64,000 nucleotides of DNA from Candidatus Zhuqueibacterota bacterium (GTDB taxonomy: Bacteria; Zhuqueibacterota; Zhuqueibacteria; Residuimicrobiales; Krinioviventaceae), in assembly GCA_016928775.1 (NCBI GenBank), contig JAFGKD010000019.1, positions 1 through 64,000 of the forward strand, in the 5' to 3' direction. This document shows, piece by piece, positions 41,098-50,625 of the stretch. A model generated the notes under the pieces. The model saw nothing but the letters and a program-made list of their open reading frames with translations, did no database searches and had not been told where the DNA came from. The stretch's first letter is position 1, and each line of letters opens with the position of its first letter. A program made the position numbers and the translations under genes.

Positions 41098-42315
41098 ATG
41101 AATGATTCAACACTCCAGTCAGTTGTACATTGCGCGGCGCGGCCAAAAATCCGATCCACCTGTCCGGGATGCGGCGGTAACCATGTCAATACCTTTTATT
41201 TTATTGATGATGTGCCAGTGCACAGCAATTTGCTGCAGACCTCCGAACAAGCGGCGCGCGATTTCCCGCTTGGCTCCATTGCCCTGGGATTTTGTCGCGA
41301 TTGTGGATTGATCAGCAATACGGCGTATAATGCTGACTTTCGCGACTATTCTCCCATATATGAAGATCAGCAATGCTTTTCCCAAACTTTTAATTCCTTC
41401 TCCGAAAATCTCATCGATTTTTTGATCCATAAGCATCAGCTTGAAAACAAGGATGTGATCGAAATAGGCTGTGGCAAAGGCGACTTTCTGGTGCGGCTGT
41501 GCGAGCGCGGGAACAATCGAGGTATCGGCATCGATCCCGCTATCGTTTATGATCGAGTTTCAACAGATAAAAACGTTCGATTTATCAAGGATTATTTTTC
41601 GACACAGTACAGCCATCTAAAAGCCGATGCTTTTATCTGCCGCCACACACTCGAGCATATTTACGATGTGCAGGCTTTTCTTCAGTCCGTTCGTCGGGCT
41701 ATTGGTCATCAGGACGCCCTGGTGTTTTTTGAAGTCCCGGATATGATTCGCGTGCTGCGCGAGATGGCGTTTTGGGATATTTATTATGAGCATTGTTCCT
41801 ATTTTAGCCCGGGATCGCTGGCGCGACTCTTTCGGCTATGTCACTTTCAGATCACGGATTTGTGGCGAGGATACGACAATCAATATCTGCTCATCGAGGC
41901 CCGGCCAACAAATGCACAATTTACCGGTGCGCATCCGCTGGAAGAATCTCTTGATCAATTGGAGTGTGATGTCGAAAATTTTGCCGCGGATGTCAAGCTG
42001 AAGCTTTTGTATTGGCATGAGATGCTGCAAAGATTCCAGCAAGAGAGGCTCAAAGTCGCGATCTGGGGATCGGGTTCAAAGTGTCTCGCTTTTTTAACGA
42101 CGCTTAAAAATTGTCGAGGCATTGATTGTATAGTGGATATAAATCCCTATCGCCACAATCAATATATCCCTGGTGTTGGAAAAAAAATAGTGTCTCCAGC
42201 CGCTCTCGCAGCATACCAGCCGGACGTTGTCATCATTGTGAATCCAATCTACAGAGATGAAATTGAACAAGAGCTTTTCGCCATGGGACTCGAACCGCAC
42301 CTCTTTTGTTTGTAA
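41098..42315 (+). CDS. C-methyltransferase-like protein, second of three
   Basis: A 405-residue protein with the same layout as its neighbour: N-terminal Cys pairs ('CPGCGGNHVNTF', 'CRDCGLI'), SAM-binding 'VIEIGCGKGDFLVRL' with 'GIGIDPA', active-site-like 'IYYEHCSYFSPGSL', and a C-terminal 'VAIWGSGSKCLAFL...DINPYRHNQYIPG' domain. It is much closer to the third copy than to the first, so it likely arose by duplication within this pair. It may act on a different carbon or sugar than the first enzyme. The gap from the previous gene is 15 bases. Confidence 0.86.
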   Translation: MNDSTLQSVVHCAARPKIRSTCPGCGGNHVNTFYFIDDVPVHSNLLQTSEQAARDFPLGSIALGFCRDCGLISNTAYNADFRDYSPIYEDQQCFSQTFNSFSENLIDFLIHKHQLENKDVIEIGCGKGDFLVRLCERGNNRGIGIDPAIVYDRVSTDKNVRFIKDYFSTQYSHLKADAFICRHTLEHIYDVQAFLQSVRRAIGHQDALVFFEVPDMIRVLREMAFWDIYYEHCSYFSPGSLARLFRLCHFQITDLWRGYDNQYLLIEARPTNAQFTGAHPLEESLDQLECDVENFAADVKLKLLYWHEMLQRFQQERLKVAIWGSGSKCLAFLTTLKNCRGIDCIVDINPYRHNQYIPGVGKKIVSPAALAAYQPDVVIIVNPIYRDEIEQELFAMGLEPHLFCL

Positions 42316-42316
42316 C

Positions 42317-43507
42317 ATGACACTTGAGAATAAACCGGTATGCCCGATGTGCTCTTGTTCCGGGCTAACGACTTTTTTCACCATGCCGGATGTGCCGGTT
42401 TTTTGTAACAAGCTGTGGCCAGAAGCCGCATCAGCACGGGAGTGCGTCCGCGGCGATATCGAACTGGCTTTTTGTGATCAGTGCGGTTTCATCACCAATC
42501 TTTGCTTTGATGAGCATTTAATGGACTATAATGAGCACTATGACAATTCGTTGCACCATTCATCTGTATTTCAAGAGTACATCGAGAACGCAGCAAGTGA
42601 TTTGATAAAGCGATACAATTTGCACGATAAAAATATCATCGAAATTGGTTCGGGCCAGGGTGATTTTATCCGGCTGCTGTGCCGGCAGGGTGATAATCGC
42701 GGCATTGGCTTTGATCCGGCATTTGTTGCAAGGAACGGATCTGATAATCCAAACGGGCATGTGCGCTTTATTCGTGATTTTTATTCAACGCGTTACTCGC
42801 ATATCCCAGCAGATCTGTTTTGCTGCCGATTTGTACTGGAACACCTTAATAATCCGTCGCATCTTTTAGCAACGATCAGGGCGTCCTGCGATGGCCGGTC
42901 AGAGACTGCTCTCTATGTGCAGGTGCCAAACAGCAGCTTTATTTTAACAGAGGTCGCTTTATGGGACATCATTTACGAACATTGTTCCTATTTTACGCCG
43001 CGTTCATTGTACTATATGATAAGGTGCGCCGGATTTCGCGTCACCGAGTTGGTCGAAGAATATGCGGATCAATACCTTTCCGCCCATGCTGTGTTCACAA
43101 ACGGCAAGACAAAACTAAAACAAGGAAGCAATAACATGCATTATCAACCATTAAAAACAAGACTGGACAAATTTCAGTCGCGCGCCGATCGCATTCGACG
43201 GCAATGGAGAGCTTTTTTGAGTGCAAGTGTGGAAATAGGCTTGAACGTTGTTTTGTGGGGCGCCGGCTCAAAAGGAGTCACATTTCTTAATCAGGTTGAT
43301 CCGGAGCGCGCCGTGTCATGTGTGGTTGATGTCAATCCGAAAAAACAGGGGCATTATATCCCCGGGACGGGACAGGCCATCATATCGCCTGATGACCTTG
43401 TACCTGAAAAGCCGGATATTGTCATTGTTGCCAATCCGGTTTACATGACCGAGATCAAAAATAAATTACAGAGCTTGGCTTTAAATCCAGAACTGATATC
43501 GCTTTGA
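42317..43507 (+). CDS. C-methyltransferase-like protein, third of three
   Basis: A 396-residue paralog of the preceding gene. The ATG at 42317 is one base past the upstream stop; the track start at 42257 lies inside that gene. It shows N-terminal 'CPMCSCSGLTTFF' and 'CDQCGFI', SAM site 'IIEIGSGQGDFIRLL', 'IYEHCSYFTPRSL' and a C-terminal 'VVLWGAGSKGVTFLNQ...DVNPKKQGHYIPGTG'. The two C-terminal domains share the 'NPxxxxxYIPG' segment. Probably the same reaction class on another substrate, or a pair acting as a heteromer; neither is shown by sequence. Confidence 0.86.
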   Translation: MTLENKPVCPMCSCSGLTTFFTMPDVPVFCNKLWPEAASARECVRGDIELAFCDQCGFITNLCFDEHLMDYNEHYDNSLHHSSVFQEYIENAASDLIKRYNLHDKNIIEIGSGQGDFIRLLCRQGDNRGIGFDPAFVARNGSDNPNGHVRFIRDFYSTRYSHIPADLFCCRFVLEHLNNPSHLLATIRASCDGRSETALYVQVPNSSFILTEVALWDIIYEHCSYFTPRSLYYMIRCAGFRVTELVEEYADQYLSAHAVFTNGKTKLKQGSNNMHYQPLKTRLDKFQSRADRIRRQWRAFLSASVEIGLNVVLWGAGSKGVTFLNQVDPERAVSCVVDVNPKKQGHYIPGTGQAIISPDDLVPEKPDIVIVANPVYMTEIKNKLQSLALNPELISL

Positions 43508-43551
43508 TCTGAGCGTATGTCAGCTGTCAAGTAATTCCAAGGGTCAAATAT

Positions 43552-45816
43552 ATGATGTCAGAAAAAGTTATCATACTGGTGCTGATGGCCATTTTTATTC
43601 TGTCGCCCCGGCAGGGTGTCGCTGCTGTTCTGCGATATTCGGAGATCCATAACGATAGCTCCGGTATCGTTTCCGATGACTTTAGCGGAGAACAGCTCAA
43701 TACGGATGTCTGGCACTGTGTTGATCCAGTCGGGGATGCCGATTTTTTATTGAATGGGACAAATCTGCTCATCTCGCTTCCCGAAGGTTCTGATCATGAT
43801 ATCTGGCATGGCGGGAACAAAGCCGCTCGTGTCATGCAAACTGCCCGTAATTCAGATTTTGGCGTGGAGGTAAAATTTGATTCTCAACTACAGGGCGAGT
43901 ATGCCATGCAAGGCATTGTGGTGGAAGAGAATGGTGATAATTTCCTGCGTTTTGAATTTTATAGCACCTCAAATGAGATGTATCTCTTTGCCGTTGTTTT
44001 TACAAACGGTACACCATCGATCATGCTCCAAAAGAAAATCAAGCGAAACGGTGTCATGTATATGCGAGTTGTTCGATCGGCTGATACATGGATTCAACGA
44101 TACTCTGATGATGGTCTCCTCTGGCAGGATGGGGCACTTTACAACCATTCACTGCACGTAACCGCGATCGGGCCATATGCCGGCAATGCCGGCGACAAAC
44201 CGACGCACACCGCTTCCATCGATTATTTTTACAATTGCGCCGCTCCTATTCACCCCGAAGATCAGGTTGAGACAGAACCGGCAGTCGTATCAGACCTGAC
44301 AGCACACGCCACTTCAATGTCAACGATAGAGCTCACCTGGTCAGACAATTGTGATAACGAGGATTGTTATATCATTGAACGAAGCGAACCCGGCGTGAGC
44401 GAATACACCGAAATTGCCCGTGTCGGTACGAATGTGAGCCGATTTCAAGAGGCTATCCAATCGCCCATGAATAGAACATTTGCCTACCGGATTTGTGCGG
44501 TGAATGCAGCGGGATGCTCGGAGTACAGCAACAAGCAGCGTGTCACATTGCCGGTACATCCGGTCATTTCCTTTTTTTACGGCGATTCGCAGCCATTCGG
44601 CCATCACGGTATACCGCAGCGTTATGTAAATGTTCTCGGGACTATCTCGGATACGGAGATGCTAAAAGCGTCATTCTTTTCACTGAATGCAGCAGCTAGC
44701 GAAACACTCAAGCTCGGCTCCGATCGCAAGCGTCTGGGTTATGCAGGCGATTTTAATATTGAACTCCATACACATTCTCTGCAAACGGGATACAATAGTG
44801 TCACGGTCACAGTTGTTCAGAACGATCAGACGACCACAAATAAAACTATCGACCTGCTTTGGCAGCCTTATCGTTCGAATCCATCAAGTCATGCCGTAAA
44901 GTGGGATACAGTTCGTAACATTCAGCATGTCGCTCAAGTCATTGATGGCAAATGGATGATTTCGGATGGTATGCTGCGAACAGCCGAGGTTGGTTATGAT
45001 CGATTGGTTGCCTTGGGCGACACCTCCTGGGCGAATTATGAAATGACAGTTCCGGTCAAAATTCACAATTATTATACCCGCTCAGCCGAGGGCGGTGGAC
45101 CAGGCGTTGGCCTGGTGGCGCGATGGAAAGGGCATAGCGGTGACGATAGGCCACGCCTTGATCATCCCTATGGCATATTGGCATGGTACAAAATGGGATC
45201 ACCACCCACTGATTTTTATCGGTTGTGCTTGTTCAAAGATGGTGATCAGATGGTCGCAGAAGATTTGTCCGGGTGCAAACTCGATTTGAATACGGTATAT
45301 ATGTTCAAACTCAAAGTGATGAACGCGGTGAACGGGCTCACGGCATACAGCTACAAAGTCTGGCCGCAGCAGGAAAGCGAACCGCTGGAATGGAGCCTGA
45401 CCGCTACGGTGGCCGGGCCATCCACCGGCTCACTTCTTTTGGTGGCTCATAAAGTTGATGTCAGTTTCGGTGATATTGAGATCAGCGGCATAGAGACATC
45501 TGGTGTTGCAACGGAGCATGGCATTGTGCACGAAAAGAGTGCTGATGTTCTCTCGCCTTTTTCCCCAAATCCATTCAACAGGTGCACAACAATGAGAATC
45601 AGGCTCTATGAGCAGCAAGCCGTGCTCATGTCAATTTATGATGTATTAGGCAGGGTTGCCGCTACACCGGTTGATAAAATTTTGGCCGCCGGTGACCATA
45701 CGATTACCTGGAACGGCACAGACGTGACCGGTACACCGGTCCCGAGCGGGCTGTATCTTTCTCAAATAAACATCGGTATGTTCGTTTACCGGGGACGGAT
45801 TGTCGTGGTGCGCTGA
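43552..45816 (+). CDS. secreted lectin/Fn3 protein with sorting domain, inside the locus
   Basis: A 754-residue protein with a Sec signal peptide (VIILVLMAIFILSPRQGVAA). Residues ~35-225 form a concanavalin/DUF1349-like sandwich ('DDFSGEQLNTDVWHCVDP'). Fn3 lies at ~245-340 ('IELTWSDNCDNEDCYIIERS'). A second laminin-G/CBM-like domain spans ~440-640 ('YGILAWYKMG'). The sorting tail 'FSPNPFNRCTTMRIRL...YRGRIVVVR' is slightly degenerate. No hydrolase motif is seen. Its place between sugar-modification genes and the flippase suggests it binds or anchors the exported polysaccharide. ATG at 43552 or 43555. Confidence 0.82.
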   Translation: MMSEKVIILVLMAIFILSPRQGVAAVLRYSEIHNDSSGIVSDDFSGEQLNTDVWHCVDPVGDADFLLNGTNLLISLPEGSDHDIWHGGNKAARVMQTARNSDFGVEVKFDSQLQGEYAMQGIVVEENGDNFLRFEFYSTSNEMYLFAVVFTNGTPSIMLQKKIKRNGVMYMRVVRSADTWIQRYSDDGLLWQDGALYNHSLHVTAIGPYAGNAGDKPTHTASIDYFYNCAAPIHPEDQVETEPAVVSDLTAHATSMSTIELTWSDNCDNEDCYIIERSEPGVSEYTEIARVGTNVSRFQEAIQSPMNRTFAYRICAVNAAGCSEYSNKQRVTLPVHPVISFFYGDSQPFGHHGIPQRYVNVLGTISDTEMLKASFFSLNAAASETLKLGSDRKRLGYAGDFNIELHTHSLQTGYNSVTVTVVQNDQTTTNKTIDLLWQPYRSNPSSHAVKWDTVRNIQHVAQVIDGKWMISDGMLRTAEVGYDRLVALGDTSWANYEMTVPVKIHNYYTRSAEGGGPGVGLVARWKGHSGDDRPRLDHPYGILAWYKMGSPPTDFYRLCLFKDGDQMVAEDLSGCKLDLNTVYMFKLKVMNAVNGLTAYSYKVWPQQESEPLEWSLTATVAGPSTGSLLLVAHKVDVSFGDIEISGIETSGVATEHGIVHEKSADVLSPFSPNPFNRCTTMRIRLYEQQAVLMSIYDVLGRVAATPVDKILAAGDHTITWNGTDVTGTPVPSGLYLSQINIGMFVYRGRIVVVR

Positions 45817-45860
45817 TGTCTTGTTCGGACTAATTTTACAGTTGTTATGAAAAACAGAGT

Positions 45861-47348
45861 ATGAATCGTCATTTACAAAACTCTTTTGTCAATACCATCA
45901 TCTATTCAGCCGGGAATATTTTAAACAAAAGTATTGCATTTCTGCTCATTCCACTTTATGCTCGCTTTTTATCTCCCTCGGACTATGGTATGCTGGAAAT
46001 ATTCCTCATCACCGGCAACATCCTGTTCATCCTGTGCACACTCGGGATTGGCAGCGGCTTTATCAGAACCTTTTTATTCGAGGCAAAAACCCAACAGGAG
46101 CGCAATGTGGCTGGCGCCACTTGTTTTATCTTTATCACGGTTTTATCCTTGGCTTTTGTACTCGCCCTGATTTTGTTGTCAAAAAAGATGTCGTTTGTTT
46201 TTTTCGATAGCCCAGATTACAGCGTTTGGTTTGTTATCATTTTTGCGATGGTCTTTTTTCAGGCCGGCAGCCTCATTCCTTTCCAGCTCTATCGCGCTGA
46301 AAAACAATCGATACGATTTGTGATTTTAAATTCCGTAAAATTTGCTCTCATTCTTTGTTGCACGATATACTTTGTTGTGACGCGAAAAATGGGCATTGTG
46401 GGCGTTCTATATGCCCACTGTGCCGGCGTTTTTGTCATTTATTTGGTGAACTATATTTACTTTCGGCCCTATCTGGTGCCGGCATTTTCATTCACAGTGC
46501 TCAAAAAAATGTTGCGCTATGGATTGCCGCTCATCCCCGGTGCGTTAGCTTTGATGATCATAACATCCACGGACAGAATTTTATTAGCGCATTTTTGTGA
46601 TCATCATGAATTGGGTCTTTACGCGATGGGATTTCGTTTCGCAATGATTCTCGAGCTCGTGTTGGTCAATCCATTTGATCAAAATTGGCCAGCGGTTCAC
46701 TTTTCTCTGGCAAAAGAAAAAGATGCAGCTCCTACTTTTGCCAAAATATTTACCTGTTACCTGCTTGTTGGCTCGTTCCTTTGCCTGGGTTTAATTCTTT
46801 TTACCAAAGTGCTGATCCATACGGTCACTACGCCGGAGTATTATCGCTCTTATGCTGTAGTTCCGATACTCGTTTTTGCCATTTTTATTCGCGGCATGAG
46901 CAGTAACCTGGGTGTGGGCATTGGCATTTCAGGCAGATCAGAGTATTATGCCATTGCCGTAGGAGTCGCGGCAGTGCTGAATATTGGATTAAACGTGCTG
47001 TTCATTCCGCGCTTTGGCATGACCGGCGCCGCTGTCGCGACATTGTTATCCTTTGTATGTCTGCAGCTTGTGATTTTTGTTTTTAGCTATTCATTATATC
47101 CCGTGAAATATGAAATCAAGCGTATTTTGAAAATAGTGTTTGCGTTATGCATCTCGCTTCTTCTCTATTTTGCCACTTCTCCCGATTCGATCCTGATGAA
47201 TCTTGTCCTTATTGTGAGCTTGTGTGCTATCTTTATCCTTTGTCTTTTTGTGTTAGGCTTTTTCAAAAAACAGGAAATTGAAAGGTTCACCACGATGCTC
47301 GGAAATCGATTCAAGCTGCGCAAAGATTTTATCCGCTCCATTCTATAA
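45861..47348 (+). CDS. lipid-linked repeat-unit flippase (Wzx/MVF-like)
   Basis: A 495-residue integral membrane protein with about 12-14 helices. The opening 'NSFVNTIIYSAGNILNKSIAFLLIPLYARFLSPSDYG' is the classic start of polysaccharide-type flippases. 'YGLPLIPGALALMIITSTDRILL' marks the second half, and 'FIPRFGMTGAAVATLLSF' is a late family motif. It moves the undecaprenyl-linked repeat unit to the periplasm in Wzx/Wzy systems. The gap to the next gene is 36 bases. Confidence 0.92.
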   Translation: MNRHLQNSFVNTIIYSAGNILNKSIAFLLIPLYARFLSPSDYGMLEIFLITGNILFILCTLGIGSGFIRTFLFEAKTQQERNVAGATCFIFITVLSLAFVLALILLSKKMSFVFFDSPDYSVWFVIIFAMVFFQAGSLIPFQLYRAEKQSIRFVILNSVKFALILCCTIYFVVTRKMGIVGVLYAHCAGVFVIYLVNYIYFRPYLVPAFSFTVLKKMLRYGLPLIPGALALMIITSTDRILLAHFCDHHELGLYAMGFRFAMILELVLVNPFDQNWPAVHFSLAKEKDAAPTFAKIFTCYLLVGSFLCLGLILFTKVLIHTVTTPEYYRSYAVVPILVFAIFIRGMSSNLGVGIGISGRSEYYAIAVGVAAVLNIGLNVLFIPRFGMTGAAVATLLSFVCLQLVIFVFSYSLYPVKYEIKRILKIVFALCISLLLYFATSPDSILMNLVLIVSLCAIFILCLFVLGFFKKQEIERFTTMLGNRFKLRKDFIRSIL

Positions 47349-47384
47349 ATTGTCAACAGCCATTGTTAGCACGTCCGCTGAATC

Positions 47385-48611
47385 ATGAAAACAATTCTTT
47401 TCATCGCCCTCGACTATTATCCCTCCGCTGCAGTGAGTGCAAAACGGATCGCAAAGTTTTGCAAATACATCAGGAACTCTGGCTATGAACCATTGGTCTT
47501 AACTGTGCACTCTCATCTCTACGATCACGTCGATTCTTCGCTCACGAGCAATGGTTTCACTGTCTATAGAACCAACACGCTCCGCTCGATCCGGTTTTCG
47601 CACTCGAAGCATGTGGCAAAGAAACTTTTAGCCGTTTTATTCAAAGGCTTTGAAAAATTCGCCTTCCCCGATCCCTATATTTTGTGGCTCCCGTATGCTT
47701 TATCGCAGTACAAGAAGATACAGCAAAATCAATCAATAGACATCATTTACGCGACGGGACCGTGGTTCACTGCTTTTCTGGTCGGATATTTCATCAAGCG
47801 GCTCTATGGTGTTCCGCTCGTGATTGAATACCGGGATCAGTGGAGTCTCAATTATGCCTATCGCTCAAAGAAGCTGCTTTTTCTGCACAGATGTGTCGAT
47901 GCAAGACTTTTGAAAGCAGCGAATTGTATTGTCTTTACTTCGCCCGATATGCAGCGTGAATACACGGAGAAATTTTCTGTCAACTTGTCAAAAACGGTTG
48001 TCATCCCAAACAGTTACGATCCCGATGACTTTAGCGGGATAACCGTTGAGCATAAAAATAAAAAATTTGTTTTCGCGTACGCCGGAAGTTTTTACGCGCC
48101 ACGATCCGCTGATTATTTGTTGAACGCCCTCGTCGAATTGCAGCGGGAGGCAAAAATCCATGCGGCCAATTTCAAGTTGCTTGTCATGGGTTTTTATGAC
48201 GAGCGACTGCTCAGTATGGATGGGCTGGATAAACTCATCGATTTAAAGGGTATTTTGCCGCACGCCGATACGCTAAAGCACCTGGTACAAAGTGATGCCC
48301 TTTTGCTCATAGTGGCGAATGAGCATCGCGCCAACATTCCAGCCAAGTTGTTTGAATATTTGGCGATTGGTCGGCCTGTCTTGCTCCTCTGTCCACCCGG
48401 CGCAGCGGCGGAGAAGATTGTGGCTGAAATCGGCAGCGGTGCTATCGCGAATATCAATGACATCAATGACATCAAACATAAAATACAGCTTTTCATCAAT
48501 CATCGCGCGGACGCCATAACGCCGCGGCAGTTCGACAAGATAAATTCGTATAGCTCGGTTTCGACTACAAAAAAATTGGCCGATATGCTGGCCACAGTGG
48601 ATCTGGTATGA
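47385..48611 (+). CDS. family 4 glycosyltransferase (GT-B)
   Basis: A 408-residue enzyme. The N-terminal acceptor domain contains '[22 protein letters not shown]' and '[11 protein letters not shown]'. The C-terminal donor domain contains '[19 protein letters not shown]', '[11 protein letters not shown]' and the glycosyltransferase-4 end motif region '[19 protein letters not shown]' (Glu that binds the donor ribose). A hydrophobic surface patch near 'YPLW..'-like '[16 protein letters not shown]' suggests peripheral membrane contact. It overlaps the acyltransferase gene by four bases. Confidence 0.9.
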   Translation: MKTILFIALDYYPSAAVSAKRIAKFCKYIRNSGYEPLVLTVHSHLYDHVDSSLTSNGFTVYRTNTLRSIRFSHSKHVAKKLLAVLFKGFEKFAFPDPYILWLPYALSQYKKIQQNQSIDIIYATGPWFTAFLVGYFIKRLYGVPLVIEYRDQWSLNYAYRSKKLLFLHRCVDARLLKAANCIVFTSPDMQREYTEKFSVNLSKTVVIPNSYDPDDFSGITVEHKNKKFVFAYAGSFYAPRSADYLLNALVELQREAKIHAANFKLLVMGFYDERLLSMDGLDKLIDLKGILPHADTLKHLVQSDALLLIVANEHRANIPAKLFEYLAIGRPVLLLCPPGAAAEKIVAEIGSGAIANINDINDIKHKIQLFINHRADAITPRQFDKINSYSSVSTTKKLADMLATVDLV

Positions 48612-49129
48612 GAAAGTTGGTTGCCTGCATATGCTATTTCTTTTACAATCTTGGGCCGAGGTGGCTGCCCAATTCTGATCCCGTCTATTTTCGCTGGACG
48701 AAATGGATTCGCTATCTGTTTGCCCGTGGGATCGTGCAAAAGTGCGGTAGAAATGTCAATTTTCAGAATCGTGCCAGATTTGGCTTTAGTCTGAGCATAG
48801 GTGATAATTCGGGTGTGGGGGAGAATTGTCGCATTGGTGCCAATACCATCATTGGCAACAATGTTTTAATGGCGCCCGATGTTATCATTTGTACGGAGAA
48901 TCATCGTTATACCATCGAGTCTTTCGATGGCTTTATCAAAAAGAGAGTTGTCATCGACGATAATGTCTGGATTGGCTACCGGGCCATCATCCTTCCCGGC
49001 GTGCATATCGGTCACAATGCCATCGTGGGCGCCGGCGCTGTGGTGACAAAGGATGTCCCGGCCTACGCCATTGTTGGCGGCGTTCCGGCGAAACTATTAA
49101 AGATGCGGACAGATTTATCTGAACATTAG
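48608..49129 (+). CDS. hexapeptide-repeat O-acetyltransferase
   Basis: A 173-residue left-handed beta-helix enzyme of the LacA/NodL/WcaF kind. Hexapeptide turns are visible from '[20 protein letters not shown]' through '[19 protein letters not shown]' to '[29 protein letters not shown]'. The closing '[14 protein letters not shown]' is the family hallmark. The active-site His is in 'TENHRYT'. It probably O-acetylates a sugar of the repeat unit using acetyl-CoA. The four-base overlap with the glycosyltransferase upstream implies coupled translation. Confidence 0.92.
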   Translation: MRKLVACICYFFYNLGPRWLPNSDPVYFRWTKWIRYLFARGIVQKCGRNVNFQNRARFGFSLSIGDNSGVGENCRIGANTIIGNNVLMAPDVIICTENHRYTIESFDGFIKKRVVIDDNVWIGYRAIILPGVHIGHNAIVGAGAVVTKDVPAYAIVGGVPAKLLKMRTDLSEH

Positions 49130-49170
49130 TTTCAACTGCTTGGTGATTACGTTACGGTCGTGAGAATCCA

Positions 49171-50625
49171 ATGAATTGTGCAGCAATTGAAAAAAATCTG
49201 CGGGCGAATCTCTCTTTTTATGCAAAGCTCTATCACAAAGCGCCGATTTTTCTGCAAAATGCCATTATCACAGCCCGAGGGTGGGTGTTGTCCAGGCTGC
49301 GATACCAAAAGTTGTTCTGGAAAACGTTAGCCGAAATCAAAACGCACGATTTTTATTCCGCCAAGGAACTGAGACAATACCAAAACACAATGTTACAAGA
49401 TTTGATCCGCTTTGCCTATGCGCAGACGGTCTATTATAGAGAAGTTTTGGAAAATCTGAATCTTGGCCCCCACGATATTCGAGACCTCGACGATTTGAAC
49501 AAGCTACCCATACTCACGCGCGATCAGGTTAAAAGAAATACACAAAAATTGCAAACGCAAAACGATAAAAGAAGAATTACTGTGCATACGAGCGGTTCAT
49601 GTGGATCTGGCCTGGCTGTTTCATACAATAGCGCTGATCTTGTCAAGAATTGGGCTTTTCTTTATCGACAATTGTCCTGGGCGGGTGTTCAACCTCGAGA
49701 GTGGCGTTTAACGTTGTATGGTAGCAAAATTGTGCCGGAATCCCAACAGGAACCTCCATTCTGGCGGTATAATTTATGCGAGAGACAAATTTTGCTGAGC
49801 ATCTTTCACCTGTCTGAAAAAACAAAAAACCATTATATAAGATTTCTCCTGTTGCATCGCGGCGCCATCCTTGAAGGGTTTGCCTCCATATTGGCGATAA
49901 TGGCCGAGTACATTCTGGAACAAGGCCTGACCATACCTATGAAAATGGTTTATTCGACGGGTGAACCCATGACGAAAACGAATCGAAAAAAAGTGCAGGA
50001 GGCCTTTGGTTGCACGTTGTATGATTGTTATGGTATGACCGAATGGGTGGGGCTCATTCAGGAATGTGAAAGAGGAGAAAAGCATGTGATGGTTGATTAT
50101 GGCATCCTGGAAATAATCGACGATGAGAACAAGCCATGCGCCAGGGGTCAGGAGGGTTATTTAGTGTGGACTGGTTTGCAGCATCTTGACATGCCATTGA
50201 TTCGCTATCGAATTGGCGACAAAGGGATGTGGTGCGCCAAGGATCACTGTGAGTGTGGACGCAATTATCCGCTGGTCCATACGACCATCACGCGGGACAG
50301 CGACAATATCAAAACGCCGGATGGCCGAATCTATTCTCCTCGTGTAATCAACCAGTTTCTAAAGAACAAACAATCGTTTAATTATTGTCAATTTATCCAG
50401 GATCGTGCTGATTCATTGATTGTACGAATTGTGCCCGGCATCGGTGATGTACAAGGGGAGACCCAAATGCTACTCCACGATCTTGACCATCTTTTGCAAG
50501 GCGCTCTCACGATTCGGACCTGCGTTGCCGAACGCCCGATCATGCGAGGCGAGGGCAAGTATCCGTTTATTTTGAATCACGCTGATAACCATCGACCGAA
50601 TCCGCCGAAGGTCTGCCAGGTATGA
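49171..50625 (+). CDS. CapK/PaaK-like adenylate-forming protein
   Basis: A 484-residue member of the phenylacetate-CoA ligase-like CapK family found in capsule loci. The P-loop-like 'HTSGSCGSGLAVSYN' binds ATP; 'CYGMTEWVGL' is the A5-type motif; 'LIRYRIGDKGMW' and 'CECGRNYPLV' follow near the C-terminus. It should activate a carboxylic acid as an adenylate, perhaps for transfer onto a sugar amine or hydroxyl. The substrate is not predictable. It overlaps the following glycosyltransferase gene by four bases. Confidence 0.86.
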   Translation: MNCAAIEKNLRANLSFYAKLYHKAPIFLQNAIITARGWVLSRLRYQKLFWKTLAEIKTHDFYSAKELRQYQNTMLQDLIRFAYAQTVYYREVLENLNLGPHDIRDLDDLNKLPILTRDQVKRNTQKLQTQNDKRRITVHTSGSCGSGLAVSYNSADLVKNWAFLYRQLSWAGVQPREWRLTLYGSKIVPESQQEPPFWRYNLCERQILLSIFHLSEKTKNHYIRFLLLHRGAILEGFASILAIMAEYILEQGLTIPMKMVYSTGEPMTKTNRKKVQEAFGCTLYDCYGMTEWVGLIQECERGEKHVMVDYGILEIIDDENKPCARGQEGYLVWTGLQHLDMPLIRYRIGDKGMWCAKDHCECGRNYPLVHTTITRDSDNIKTPDGRIYSPRVINQFLKNKQSFNYCQFIQDRADSLIVRIVPGIGDVQGETQMLLHDLDHLLQGALTIRTCVAERPIMRGEGKYPFILNHADNHRPNPPKVCQV

